Shown one piece after another: positions 1-7,844 of a DNA stretch of 64,000 nt (its first letter is position 1; each line of letters begins with the position of its first letter). Where the stretch lies: positions 62,001 through 126,000 of the forward strand of contig CAWDMB010000012.1 of the NCBI GenBank assembly GCA_963803375.1. The letters are read 5' to 3'. A program made the position numbers and the translations under genes. The notes beneath the pieces are model-generated. The model did no database searches, was not told the DNA's origin, and saw nothing but the letters and a program-made list of their open reading frames with translations. Origin of the DNA: JAOPZW01 sp963803375 (GTDB taxonomy: Bacteria; Actinomycetota; Thermoleophilia; Solirubrobacterales; Solirubrobacteraceae).

Positions 1-528
<528 letters not shown>

Positions 529-539
<11 letters not shown>

Positions 540-1311
540 GCCAGTCCCCCGCGAAGACCGGCACCGCCCGGCCGGTGAGGCCGACGTGCAGGTCCTCGCC
601 GACGTCGACCTCGAGCTCGCCGCCGTCGAGACGCACGGTGACCGGAGCGTCGCCGCCGCGCAGGACGTAGGCGACCGCCGCGCCGCAGGCGCCGGTGCCG
701 CTCGAGCGCGTCTCCCCCACCCCGCGCTCGAAGATCCGCGCGCGGATGACGCCGGACTCGAGCTCGGCGAACCACGAGACGTTGGTGCGGTCCGGAAAGC
801 GCGAGTCGCGCTCGATCGGCGGCCCGACGGTCGCGAGGTCGAGCGCGTCGACATCCTCGGGGCGCGCGAGCGCGATCGCCGTCTGCGGGTTGCCGATCGT
901 CAGGTGCACGAAGCGAAAGCCGCCGGCCTCGCCGTCCGCCCCCAGGCGCGCGCGACCCAGGTCGAGGCGGCACGTGTCCTCGCCGAGGATCGTCGCGCGG
1001 ATCTCGCCCGCAGCCGTCTCGACCGAGAACGTGGGCCGCTCCGTCCAGCCCGCGCGGCGCAGGTAGAGCACGGCCTCGCGGGCGCCGTTGCCGCTGAGCT
1101 CGGCCTTCGATCCGTCCGGGTTGAAGATCCGCAGCCGCGCGACGGATGCCGGCTCGCGGGGCGCGGAGAGCTCGAGCACGCCGTCGGCCCCGATCCCCTC
1201 GTGGCGGTCGCAGAGCGCCCGGACGAGCGCTGCGTCGAGCGGCTCGGGGAGCGCGGCGGCCTCGACGATCACGTAGTCGTTGCCCAGCGCCTGCCACTTC
1301 TCGAAGCGCAC
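529..1311 (-). CDS. dapF: Diaminopimelate epimerase-like protein with Ser in place of both catalytic Cys
   Basis: DapF family, which interconverts LL- and meso-diaminopimelate with two cysteines acting as a base/acid pair. The fold signatures are present: KWQALGNDYVIVE at the start, RIFNPDGSKAE, GNGAR, TIGNPQ, ERGVGETR and GTGACGAAV. However, the residue before GNGAR (position 73, matching Cys73 of the E. coli enzyme) is Ser, codon AGC. The residue before GTGAC (position 204, matching Cys217) is also Ser, codon AGC. Both codons were read directly. I chose the GTG at 1311, which begins at the conserved VRFEKWQALGN and lies 10 bases after the miaA stop; an ATG at 1359 would overlap miaA. About 260 residues, slightly short for the family. 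It is either an active Ser variant or a paralogue with another substrate. Confidence 0.85.
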
Positions 1312-1321
1312 GCCGGCGAGT

Positions 1322-2221
1322 CTAGGGTTCGAGCTCGGCGGCGACCTCGTCGGGGTCACGGCCGGTCACGTCGACGATCTCGACCCCCGGCAGCTTGCGT
1401 AGCCACGTGAGCTGGCGCTTGGCGAGGTTGCGCGTGCGCCGCCTCGTCGCGTCGACGTCGCCGCGCAGGAGCTCTTCGAAGCCGAGCGCCTGCCGGGCGG
1501 TCGCCGACGCGCCGGCGGCGTGCGCGGCGCGCACCTGGTCGACGGCGCCCGCGGCGACGATCGCGTCCACGCGGTCGTCGATGCGGGCGTAGAGCGCCGC
1601 GCGCTCCATGACCAGGCCGACGAGGCGCGTCGGATGCCGGGTGTCCGCGGTCCACAGGCGGTTGGGCCCGTCGGGTGGCTCGAGCTCGCCGAGGTCGAGC
1701 AGCTCGAGCGCGCGGACGAGGCGCGAGCGGTCGCGCGCGTCGATCCTCGCCGCGGCCCAGGGGGCGCGGCGCGCCAGCCCGGCGTGGAGCGCCTCGGGCC
1801 CGCGCTCGGCGAGCTCGGCCTCCCAGCGCGCGCGGACCTCGTCGGGCGCCGCGGGGCGCAGGTCGAGGTCGGCGAGCGCCGCGCGCAGGTACAGGCCGGT
1901 CCCGCCGACGACGATCGGCCGCCGGCCGTGTGCGAGCAGCCCGTCGATCTCCGCGTGCGCGAGCGCCGCGTACTCACCGGCCGAGAACCGCGCGTCGACC
2001 GGGAGGATCGAGACGAGCCGGTGCTCGAGCCGCGCCTGCTCGCCGGGGCTCGGCGCCCCCGTCAGGAGCTCGAGGCCGCGATAGACCTGCAGCGCGTCGG
2101 CCGACACGGCCACGGGTCGCTCGCCTCGTCCGCGCATCCGCGCGCCCAGCGCGAGCGCGAGCGCCGTCTTGCCCACCGCGGTCGGGCCGAACAGCGCGAG
2201 CAGCCGGGCGTTGGCAGCCAC
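1322..2221 (-). CDS. miaA: tRNA dimethylallyltransferase
   Basis: Transfers the dimethylallyl group to A37 of tRNAs reading UNN codons, the step before MiaB thiomethylation (miaB is about 5.6 kb upstream on the same strand). The P-loop FGPTAVGKT is near the N terminus, followed by SADALQVYRGL, VVGGTGLYLRA, an RLVRALELLD region and the C-terminal NLAKRQLTWLRK tRNA-binding segment. About 299 residues from the GTG at 2221, the usual family size. An in-frame ATG at 2257 is possible but overlaps the divergent FIST gene start; the open frame continues much further upstream without family similarity. It is followed by dapF after 10 bases, the common actinobacterial miaA-dapF order. Confidence 0.92.
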   Translation of the reverse strand: MAANARLLALFGPTAVGKTALALALGARMRGRGERPVAVSADALQVYRGLELLTGAPSPGEQARLEHRLVSILPVDARFSAGEYAALAHAEIDGLLAHGRRPIVVGGTGLYLRAALADLDLRPAAPDEVRARWEAELAERGPEALHAGLARRAPWAAARIDARDRSRLVRALELLDLGELEPPDGPNRLWTADTRHPTRLVGLVMERAALYARIDDRVDAIVAAGAVDQVRAAHAAGASATARQALGFEELLRGDVDATRRRTRNLAKRQLTWLRKLPGVEIVDVTGRDPDEVAAELEP

Positions 2222-2243
2222 CGGGCGCAGTATCGTCAGGCCC

Positions 2244-3407
2244 GTGAGCGTGCGCATCGGCTGCGCGCTGTCGACCGGCGCCGATCCCCGCGTGGCCGCC
2301 ATCGAGGCGTCGCAGCACGCGCGCGCGCAGCTCGGTGGCGAGGCTGTCGACGCCGTGGCCGTGTTCTGCTCGGGCGAGCACCTGGCTGCGCCCGAGGCGC
2401 TCCTCGAGGGCGTCCACGAAGCGCTCGCGCCGCCCGTGCTCATCGGCTGCGGCGCGGCCGGCGTCCTCGGCGACGGGCGCGAGGTCGAGCGCGGCACGGC
2501 GGTGGCGGTCTGGGCCGCCTCGCTCGACGGCGGCAGCGCCGAGCCGTTCCACGCCCGCGTGGTCGAGACCGACGAGGGCAGCGCGATCGCCGGCCTGCCC
2601 GACCTCGAGGGCGCGACGGCCGCCATCCTGCTGCCCGACCCCTATTCGTTCCCGACGGCTGCGCTGCTCGAGCACCTGCCGGGCGCGGCCCCCGGCGTGC
2701 CGGTCATCGGCGGCCTGACCAGTGCGCGGACCCCCGAGGGCGAGGGCGCGCTCTTCCTCGGCGAGCGGCTCTGCGAGGAGGGTGCCGTCGGCGTCCGCCT
2801 GGACGGCGTGGAGGTGCTGCCGTGCGTCTCGCAGGGCGCGACGCCGGTCGGCCCGGAGCTCACGGTCACGGCGGCGGACGGCCACGTCATCTCCGGGCTC
2901 GCGGGCCGGCCCGCGCTCGAGCGCCTGCGCGACGCGATCGAGGCGCTCACCCTCGACGAGCAGCACAAGGTCGCCGGCGGGCTCCTGCTCGGGATCGTCA
3001 TCGACGAGGGCAAGCCCGAGTACGAGCAGGGCGACTTCCTCGTGCGCGGGCTCATCGGCGCCGATCCGGAGGCGGGGACGATCGCCGTCGGCGCCGACGT
3101 CGAGCCGGGCATGGTCGTGCGGCTGCACGCGCGTGACGCCGCCTCCGCGGACCGCGACCTGCGCGAGGCGCTCGGCCTGCGCCGCCTCGCGCTCGGCGAC
3201 CGCCCGCCGGCGGGCGCCCTCGTCTTCACCTGCAACGGCCGCGGGCGCCAGATGTTCGGCGCCCCCGACCACGACGTGAGCGCCCTCGCCGACGAGCTCG
3301 CCGGCGCCCCCGCGGCGGGGTTCTTCGCGGCGGGCGAGATCGGGCCCGTCGGCGGCGACCCCTTCCTGCACGGCTTCACGGCGACCGTGGCGGTCTTCGC
3401 GCCGTGA
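2244..3407 (+). CDS. FIST-domain sensory protein
   Basis: Protein of about 387 residues with FIST_N and FIST_C domains, a family proposed to bind small ligands such as amino acids and usually found beside or inside signalling proteins. Signs are an early glycine/alanine-rich sheet (IGCGAAGVLGDGREVERG), the ILLPDPYSF segment, PVIGGLTS, a GGLLLGIVIDE segment and the typical ending FTCNGRGRQMFG ... GFFAAGEIGPVGG with LHGFTATVAVF. No signal peptide or membrane segment is seen, so it is probably cytoplasmic. Start is GTG at 2244 or 2250; the annotated frame also has an upstream ATG (2169) inside divergent miaA, which I do not favour. Its stop overlaps the next gene start as GTGA. The partner or ligand cannot be read from the sequence. 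Confidence 0.82.
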   Translation: MSVRIGCALSTGADPRVAAIEASQHARAQLGGEAVDAVAVFCSGEHLAAPEALLEGVHEALAPPVLIGCGAAGVLGDGREVERGTAVAVWAASLDGGSAEPFHARVVETDEGSAIAGLPDLEGATAAILLPDPYSFPTAALLEHLPGAAPGVPVIGGLTSARTPEGEGALFLGERLCEEGAVGVRLDGVEVLPCVSQGATPVGPELTVTAADGHVISGLAGRPALERLRDAIEALTLDEQHKVAGGLLLGIVIDEGKPEYEQGDFLVRGLIGADPEAGTIAVGADVEPGMVVRLHARDAASADRDLREALGLRRLALGDRPPAGALVFTCNGRGRQMFGAPDHDVSALADELAGAPAAGFFAAGEIGPVGGDPFLHGFTATVAVFAP

Positions 3408-4195
3408 GGCTCGACGGCAGCACGGTGCTGCTCACGGGGGCCTCGGGTGGCCTCGGTCAGGCGATGGCGCTGCGCCTGCACGCCGCCGGCGCCCGGCTCG
3501 TGCTCACGGGCCGGCGCGCCGACGTCCTCGACGAGCTGGCCGCCCGCACCGGCGGGCGCGCGCTGGCCGTCGACCTCGCCGATGCGGTCGGCGTCGAAGC
3601 GCTCGCCGCCGACTGCGCCGACGCCGACGTGCTCGTGGCCAACGCGGGACTGCCGGCCTCGGGGCACCTGTCGTCGTTCAGCGTCGAGGAGATCGACCGC
3701 GCGCTCGCGGTCAACCTCCGCGCGCCGATCGTCCTCGCCCGCCTGCTCGCGGAGCGGATGGCTGCCCGCGGCGCCGGACACATCGCCCTCGTCTCCTCGC
3801 TGTCGGGCAAGGCGACGACATCGGGCTCGTCGGTCTACAGCGCGACGAAGTTCGGCCTGCGCGGCTTCGGCCTGGCCCTGCGCCAGGACCTGCGCGCCGC
3901 CGGCGTCGGCGTCAGCGTCGTGCTGCCCGGCTTCGTCGGCGGGGCCGGCCTGCTCGCGGACTCCGGCGTACAGCTCCCCGGCTACGTCGGCCTCGTGAGC
4001 CCCGAGGACGTCGCGGATGCGCTGGCCGACGCGATCGAGCGCGACCGCGCCGAGGTCGACGTGGCGCCGCTCGCGCTGCGCGCCGGCGCGGCGGTCGCGT
4101 CGCTCGCGCCTGCGGCGGCGGCAGCCGTCAGCCGCCGCCTGGGCTCGGGGCGGATCGCCGAGCAGATGAGCGACGGCCAGCGCGACAAGCGTTAG
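3404..4195 (+). CDS. Short-chain dehydrogenase/reductase
   Basis: Classical SDR of 263 residues. The cofactor motif TGASGGLGQ is near residue 12, NAG follows in VANAGLPASGH, the catalytic Ser lies in VSSLSGK, and the YxxxK pair in YSATKFG. TGRR after beta-2 suggests NADP(H) preference, an inference. The GTG start overlaps the FIST stop (GTGA), so the two are probably translated together, and the reductase may act in the response the FIST protein senses. A hydrophobic Ala-rich stretch near the C terminus (LALRAGAAVASLAPAAAAAV) could associate with membrane. Substrate unknown. Confidence 0.88.
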   Translation: MRLDGSTVLLTGASGGLGQAMALRLHAAGARLVLTGRRADVLDELAARTGGRALAVDLADAVGVEALAADCADADVLVANAGLPASGHLSSFSVEEIDRALAVNLRAPIVLARLLAERMAARGAGHIALVSSLSGKATTSGSSVYSATKFGLRGFGLALRQDLRAAGVGVSVVLPGFVGGAGLLADSGVQLPGYVGLVSPEDVADALADAIERDRAEVDVAPLALRAGAAVASLAPAAAAAVSRRLGSGRIAEQMSDGQRDKR

Positions 4196-4236
4196 CCGTC
4201 AGCCGTTGGCCGTCAGCCGTTGGCCGTCAGCCGTTA
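4195..4236. repeat. Three tandem copies of a 14-bp repeat
   Basis: Just after the SDR stop the sequence GCCGTCAGCCGTTG occurs three times without gaps (last base A in the third copy). It can also be read as six copies of a degenerate heptamer GCCGTYR. It sits in the short convergent gap between the SDR and cupin genes. Confidence 0.9.
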
Positions 4237-4244
4237 ACCCGGCG

Positions 4245-4616
4245 TCAGTCGCCCGTCGGCACGACCCCCGCCGGCTCGACCATGAGGATCGCCGCGCGGG
4301 CGGGGGCGCGGGTGCGGTGCACGACGCCGCGCGGCACCGTGTAGCCCTGGTGGCGCGCGAGCGTCACCGTGCCCGAGCCCTCCACGTCGATGAGCAGCTC
4401 GCCCTCCACGACCAGGAAGAACTCGTCCTCGTCGTCGTGCTTGTGCCAGTGGAAGTCGCCCTCGATGACCCCGAGGCGGACGACCGCGTCGTTGACCTGG
4501 GTCAGCGTCTGGTTGAACCACGGCTCGTGCGCCGCCGCCTCCGCGCCGACGTCGATGATCGTCAACGGGGCGTACTTGACCACGGTGTGGATGTCGTAGC
4601 TCGGCATGACGCCCAC
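4245..4616 (-). CDS. Cupin-domain protein
   Basis: Small single-domain cupin of 123 residues. The first metal motif reads HWHKHDDEDEFFLVVEGEL (H-x-H then E), matching the G-x5-H-x-H-x3-4-E-x6-G pattern, and the second is around PRGVVHRTRAP. This is the mannose-6-phosphate isomerase-like cupin type often linked to sugar or small-acid metabolism, or with no known substrate. The start is ATG at 4616, with another ATG nine bases in. It stands alone after mscS and is separated from it by a perfect palindrome. Confidence 0.85.
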   Translation of the reverse strand: MGVMPSYDIHTVVKYAPLTIIDVGAEAAAHEPWFNQTLTQVNDAVVRLGVIEGDFHWHKHDDEDEFFLVVEGELLIDVEGSGTVTLARHQGYTVPRGVVHRTRAPARAAILMVEPAGVVPTGD

Positions 4617-4648
4617 GCTGACAGACGCGCCGCGGCCCGTCCACGTCC

Positions 4649-4680
4649 CCGACTGAGCGGCGCCGGCGCCGCTCAGTCGG
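4649..4680. terminator. Perfect 32-bp palindrome over the mscS stop codon
   Basis: Bases 4649-4664 are the exact reverse complement of 4665-4680 (arm begins CCGACTGAGCGG, centre GGCGCC). It contains the mscS stop codon and ends 33 bases upstream of the cupin start. It could form a very stable hairpin in the mscS mRNA. No U-run follows on either strand, so it is at best a non-canonical terminator or 3'-stabilising structure. Confidence 0.5.
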
Positions 4681-5614
4681 CGCGCACCGTCTCCGACCCG
4701 ACGGCCGCGAGCACCTCGCTTGCCAGCTTGGGGCCGTCGCCGGGCCGCTCGGGCACGGCGGAGATGCGCACGACGACCTCGTCGCCGTCGATCTCCTCGA
4801 GGACGATCTCGGGTCGCTCACGGACCGGGGTCGCGATCGCCTCGTCGAGCAGGAACTGGACGTCGACCGGTGTCACCCCCGGCCGCAGGCGCGCGCGCAG
4901 GTCCACGCCGTCGGGTTCGCGGAGCGGCACGATCGCGATGTTCAGCACGACCGAGTTCGGGACCATGATCGCGTCGGCGCCCTGGGCGAGCGTCGTGTAG
5001 AGCAGGCCAAGCGAGCTGACGACGCCCTCGACGTTGCCGGCCAGCGGCCCGCCCTGCAGCCGCACCCGCTCGCCGACCCGGAACGGCCGCGCGCTGAGCA
5101 GGACCATGCCGGCGATGAGGTTGCCGAGCGTCTGCTGGGCGGCGAGGCCGACGATGACGGCGGTGAACGCACCGCCCACCGCGAGGGTGCGCGGATCCAG
5201 CCCCGCGACGCGCAGCGCCACGAGCACCGCGAGCAGCATGAACATCAGCCGGATGAGGAACCCGACGGTGCCCGCCGTGCCCGGATCCATGCGCCGGAAG
5301 AGCAGCGGCCCGAACGAGCGCCCGACGTCGCGCGCCACCTGCCAGCCCAGGACGATCAGGGCGAGCGCCGTCGCGATCCGCACGGGCGTGTCCCAGGCGG
5401 CCCCGAAGACGTCCTTGCGGTAGCTGTAGAGGAGGAGCACGCCCGCCAGCAGCGGCCCGAGCACGGCGAGCTGGATCCGGGCGCGCTTGACCGCCCGCCG
5501 GCTGAGCTGCCGCGCGAGGCCGACCTCGCGCCACGAGTGGCTGTGCGTCGTGAAGAGCTGCCTCCTCACGCGCTCGCTGCCGTCGTGGTCGTGGTCTGAA
5601 CGAGGCTCACCCAT
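4673..5614 (-). CDS. MscS-family mechanosensitive channel
   Basis: 313 residues. A basic N terminus is followed by transmembrane helices around LAVLGPLLAGVLLLYSY, ATALALIVLGWQVA and FLIRLMFMLLAVLVALRVAG. Then comes the MscS pore helix, rich in Gly/Ala (GGAFTAVIVGLAAQQTLGN), and the beta domain with RPFRVGERV and VPNSVVLN. Such channels release solutes on hypo-osmotic shock through the inner membrane. The C-terminal cytoplasmic domain is short. The region upstream holds a perfect CRP-like site 41 bases before the start (5655-5670), so cAMP-type regulation is possible. Confidence 0.92.
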   Translation of the reverse strand: MGEPRSDHDHDGSERVRRQLFTTHSHSWREVGLARQLSRRAVKRARIQLAVLGPLLAGVLLLYSYRKDVFGAAWDTPVRIATALALIVLGWQVARDVGRSFGPLLFRRMDPGTAGTVGFLIRLMFMLLAVLVALRVAGLDPRTLAVGGAFTAVIVGLAAQQTLGNLIAGMVLLSARPFRVGERVRLQGGPLAGNVEGVVSSLGLLYTTLAQGADAIMVPNSVVLNIAIVPLREPDGVDLRARLRPGVTPVDVQFLLDEAIATPVRERPEIVLEEIDGDEVVVRISAVPERPGDGPKLASEVLAAVGSETVRAD

Positions 5615-5654
5615 GGGACAACACCGGCTCGCAGGCCCGGTTTCCGCTCCGGGA

Positions 5655-5670
5655 TGTGATCCCCATCACA
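5655..5670. promoter_or_regulatory. CRP-like operator (TGTGA-N6-TCACA) upstream of mscS
   Basis: TGTGATCCCCATCACA is a perfect palindrome matching the CRP/FNR-family consensus, which also holds for actinobacterial Crp. It lies 41 bases upstream of the mscS ATG and 71 bases after the stop of the radical SAM gene, on the minus-strand transcript. The position is compatible with a repressor or class II activator site; no clear -35/-10 pair was found around it. Confidence 0.55.
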
Positions 5671-5740
5671 CGAGCCCGGGATGCGCAGCTCCTGTCGCGC
5701 TGGAGAGCTCCACCGTGCGCCGGGCCGGCGAACCCCTCGT

Positions 5741-7810
5741 CTAGAACAGCACCTCTTGGCGCTGCGGGGCGAGCGCCGATCGCGCGACGGCGTGCTCGCG
5801 CGCCGCGCCCGCCGCGCCCTCCATCGAGCGCGACGAGCCGAGCTCCACGTTCTGTCGCCGCCCGCGACGCAGCAGCCCCTGCACGCGATCGGCCTCCGCG
5901 CGCGGAACGTACGCGCCGCGGCGATAGAGCTCCTCGTAGCGCTCGAGGAGATCGGGGCGGTGGGCGCGCAGCCAGTCGAAGAAGAGCCCGCGTACCTCGC
6001 CGCGCAGGTGCAGCGCGATGCCGCCGATCGTGCTCGCGCCGGCCTCGGTCGCCGCCTCGAGGATCCTCGCGATCTGGCCCGGGTCGTCGTTGATACCGGG
6101 CATGACCGGCGCCACGAGGACGCCGGTCGGGATCCCGGCGCGGGCCAGCTCGGCTACCGCCTCCAGGCGCGCGCGCGGGTTCGGCGTGCGCGGCTCGGTC
6201 GCCCGCCACGCCTTCTCGTCGATGGTCGGGACGGAGAGATTCGCCGAGAACCCGGCGACCGCGTTGAGCTCGCGCATGAGATCGAGGTCGCGCAGCAGCA
6301 GCGGGGACTTCGTCAGCACCGAGCACGGGTTGGCCGCGTCGCGCAACGCCGACCAGATCCCGCGCATGAGCCCGTAGCGCCCCTCGACCCACTGGTACGG
6401 GTCGGTGTTCGTCCCCAGCGCGACGTGCTCGCCCTGCCACGACGGCCGCCCGAGCTCGGCGCGCAGGACCTCCGGCACGTTGACCTTCACGACGATCTCG
6501 CGCTCGAAGTCGCGCCCGGCGTCCATGTCGAGGTACGTGTGGGTGGGGCGGGCGAAGCAGTTGTGGCTGACGACGCCGTTGGCGATGAAGTCGCCGGTGC
6601 CGGTCGTGATGTCGAAGAGGCGCATCGCGAGACCGAGCGGCTCGACGCTCGTCACCCTCGTGCCCGCGTCGGGCTTCAGCGCCGCGCCCTGGATCGTGCG
6701 CTTGCGGGTGATCGCAGGGTCGGTCAGGTGGAAGAGGCGCAGCCGCTCGCGGAGGCCGCCGCGCACGCGGAGGTGCCGCAGGCCGTTCTCGTGCGGCGTG
6801 ACCTCCTCGACGCCGTCGAAGCCGAAGTGCTCGAGACAAGCGGCGGTCCAGTCGAGGATCGCACGGTCGCTGTTCGCGATCCGCACGATGCCACGTCCGA
6901 ACGAGCCCTGAGCGTCGAAGATGCCCGCCAGAAAGCCCTTGCGCCAGTCGTCGCTCGGCGACAGCGGCCACCGGATGAGTTCGTCGACGCGCTCGACGTG
7001 CGCCTCGGCCCGCGTTCGGATCGCGTGGATCGGCCCGCGGGCGCCGGCTGCCGCGCCGAACGCGACGGCGCCCGTGGCCGCGCCGAACCCGGCCAGGAAG
7101 GTCTCCGTCCGTCGCAGCGCCTCGCAATCGGTGAGCGCCGGTCGGGACATGTGGTGCGTCCGCGGTCTGTCGTTCGCGGGGACGTAGGGCCGGCTGTGCA
7201 GGTGCCCGTCGCCCCGGACGATGCCGCAGACGTAACCACGGCGGTAGTCGGCCGAGTCCGGCGGCGAGGCGGCGAAGCCGCCCGTGCCCAGGAGCGCGTT
7301 GCGATCCGTGAGGTGCGGACGACGCCCGTCGCCGGTGACGTGCTTCCAGCCGCGCTCGGTGAGAAAGCGGTGGTCGCCGCTCGTGACGAGCCTCGTCCCA
7401 TCCTCGAGCGTTACGCGGAACGCCGGCTTGATCGTCGACCAGTGGGCGAGGACCTCGGTCGTGACGTAGCGGCGGTGGCGCCCCCGAAGCTCGGTGCCCA
7501 CGATCGCGTCCCCGGGCTCGAGGTCCGCGAGCGGCCTCGTGCGGCCGTCGGCCAGGAGGATCGGCGTGTCGCCCGCGGCGCAGTAGACGCACGCGTGCGT
7601 GCAGCCGCGGTACGGGTTGATCGTCCAGCGAAACGGCATCCGCGAGCGCTCGGGCACCCGGTTGAGCGCGGACCGCGCACGGACCTCGTAGAAGCGCACG
7701 TCGAGTGCCTCGGGCGCGGCGAAGTGCCGCACGACGGCCGGCTCGCGGTAGCCGGGCAGCGCCGAGCGCTCCTCTGCTTCGATGGTCAGGTTGTCCCAGC
7801 GCACGAACAC
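5741..7810 (-). CDS. Intein-containing radical SAM protein (Rv2578c-like)
   Basis: Precursor of 689 residues. The exteins form a radical SAM protein similar to mycobacterial Rv2578c and distantly to SplB-like repair enzymes. The host reads ...PYRGCTHACVY (Cys70, Cys74), then resumes CFARPTHTYLD after a 341-residue intein (residues 77-417), so the spliced protein of about 348 residues carries C-x3-C-x2-C for the 4Fe-4S cluster. Downstream are LGTNTDPYQWVEGRY, LTKSPLLLRD, SVPTIDE and GIALHLRGEVRG. The C terminus ends QEVLF, a match to the QxxLF sliding-clamp binding motif. It lies 34 bases after miaB. Function of the family is not established; a DNA repair role is inferred. Confidence 0.88.
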   Translation of the reverse strand: MFVRWDNLTIEAEERSALPGYREPAVVRHFAAPEALDVRFYEVRARSALNRVPERSRMPFRWTINPYRGCTHACVYCAAGDTPILLADGRTRPLADLEPGDAIVGTELRGRHRRYVTTEVLAHWSTIKPAFRVTLEDGTRLVTSGDHRFLTERGWKHVTGDGRRPHLTDRNALLGTGGFAASPPDSADYRRGYVCGIVRGDGHLHSRPYVPANDRPRTHHMSRPALTDCEALRRTETFLAGFGAATGAVAFGAAAGARGPIHAIRTRAEAHVERVDELIRWPLSPSDDWRKGFLAGIFDAQGSFGRGIVRIANSDRAILDWTAACLEHFGFDGVEEVTPHENGLRHLRVRGGLRERLRLFHLTDPAITRKRTIQGAALKPDAGTRVTSVEPLGLAMRLFDITTGTGDFIANGVVSHNCFARPTHTYLDMDAGRDFEREIVVKVNVPEVLRAELGRPSWQGEHVALGTNTDPYQWVEGRYGLMRGIWSALRDAANPCSVLTKSPLLLRDLDLMRELNAVAGFSANLSVPTIDEKAWRATEPRTPNPRARLEAVAELARAGIPTGVLVAPVMPGINDDPGQIARILEAATEAGASTIGGIALHLRGEVRGLFFDWLRAHRPDLLERYEELYRRGAYVPRAEADRVQGLLRRGRRQNVELGSSRSMEGAAGAAREHAVARSALAPQRQEVLF
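6560..7582 (-). other. Intein with LAGLIDADG homing endonuclease domain
   Basis: Protein-splicing element encoded in frame inside the radical SAM gene. It starts at Cys77 (CAAGDTPILLADG, block A), has the block B motif TSGDHRFL near residue 143, and ends VVSHN followed by Cys418 (+1). Between them are two endonuclease motifs: YVCGIVRGDGHL near 193, with its Asp, and FLAGIFDAQGSF near 293, in which the usual acidic residue is Gln. Splicing needs Cys77, His416, Asn417 and Cys418, all present. The endonuclease may be weakened or dead because of the Gln. In the unspliced precursor, Cys77 of the intein sits where the third cluster ligand should be. Confidence 0.93.
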
Positions 7811-7844
7811 ATGTTCGCTGAGCGTCCGGACGGACCCAAGTCGG

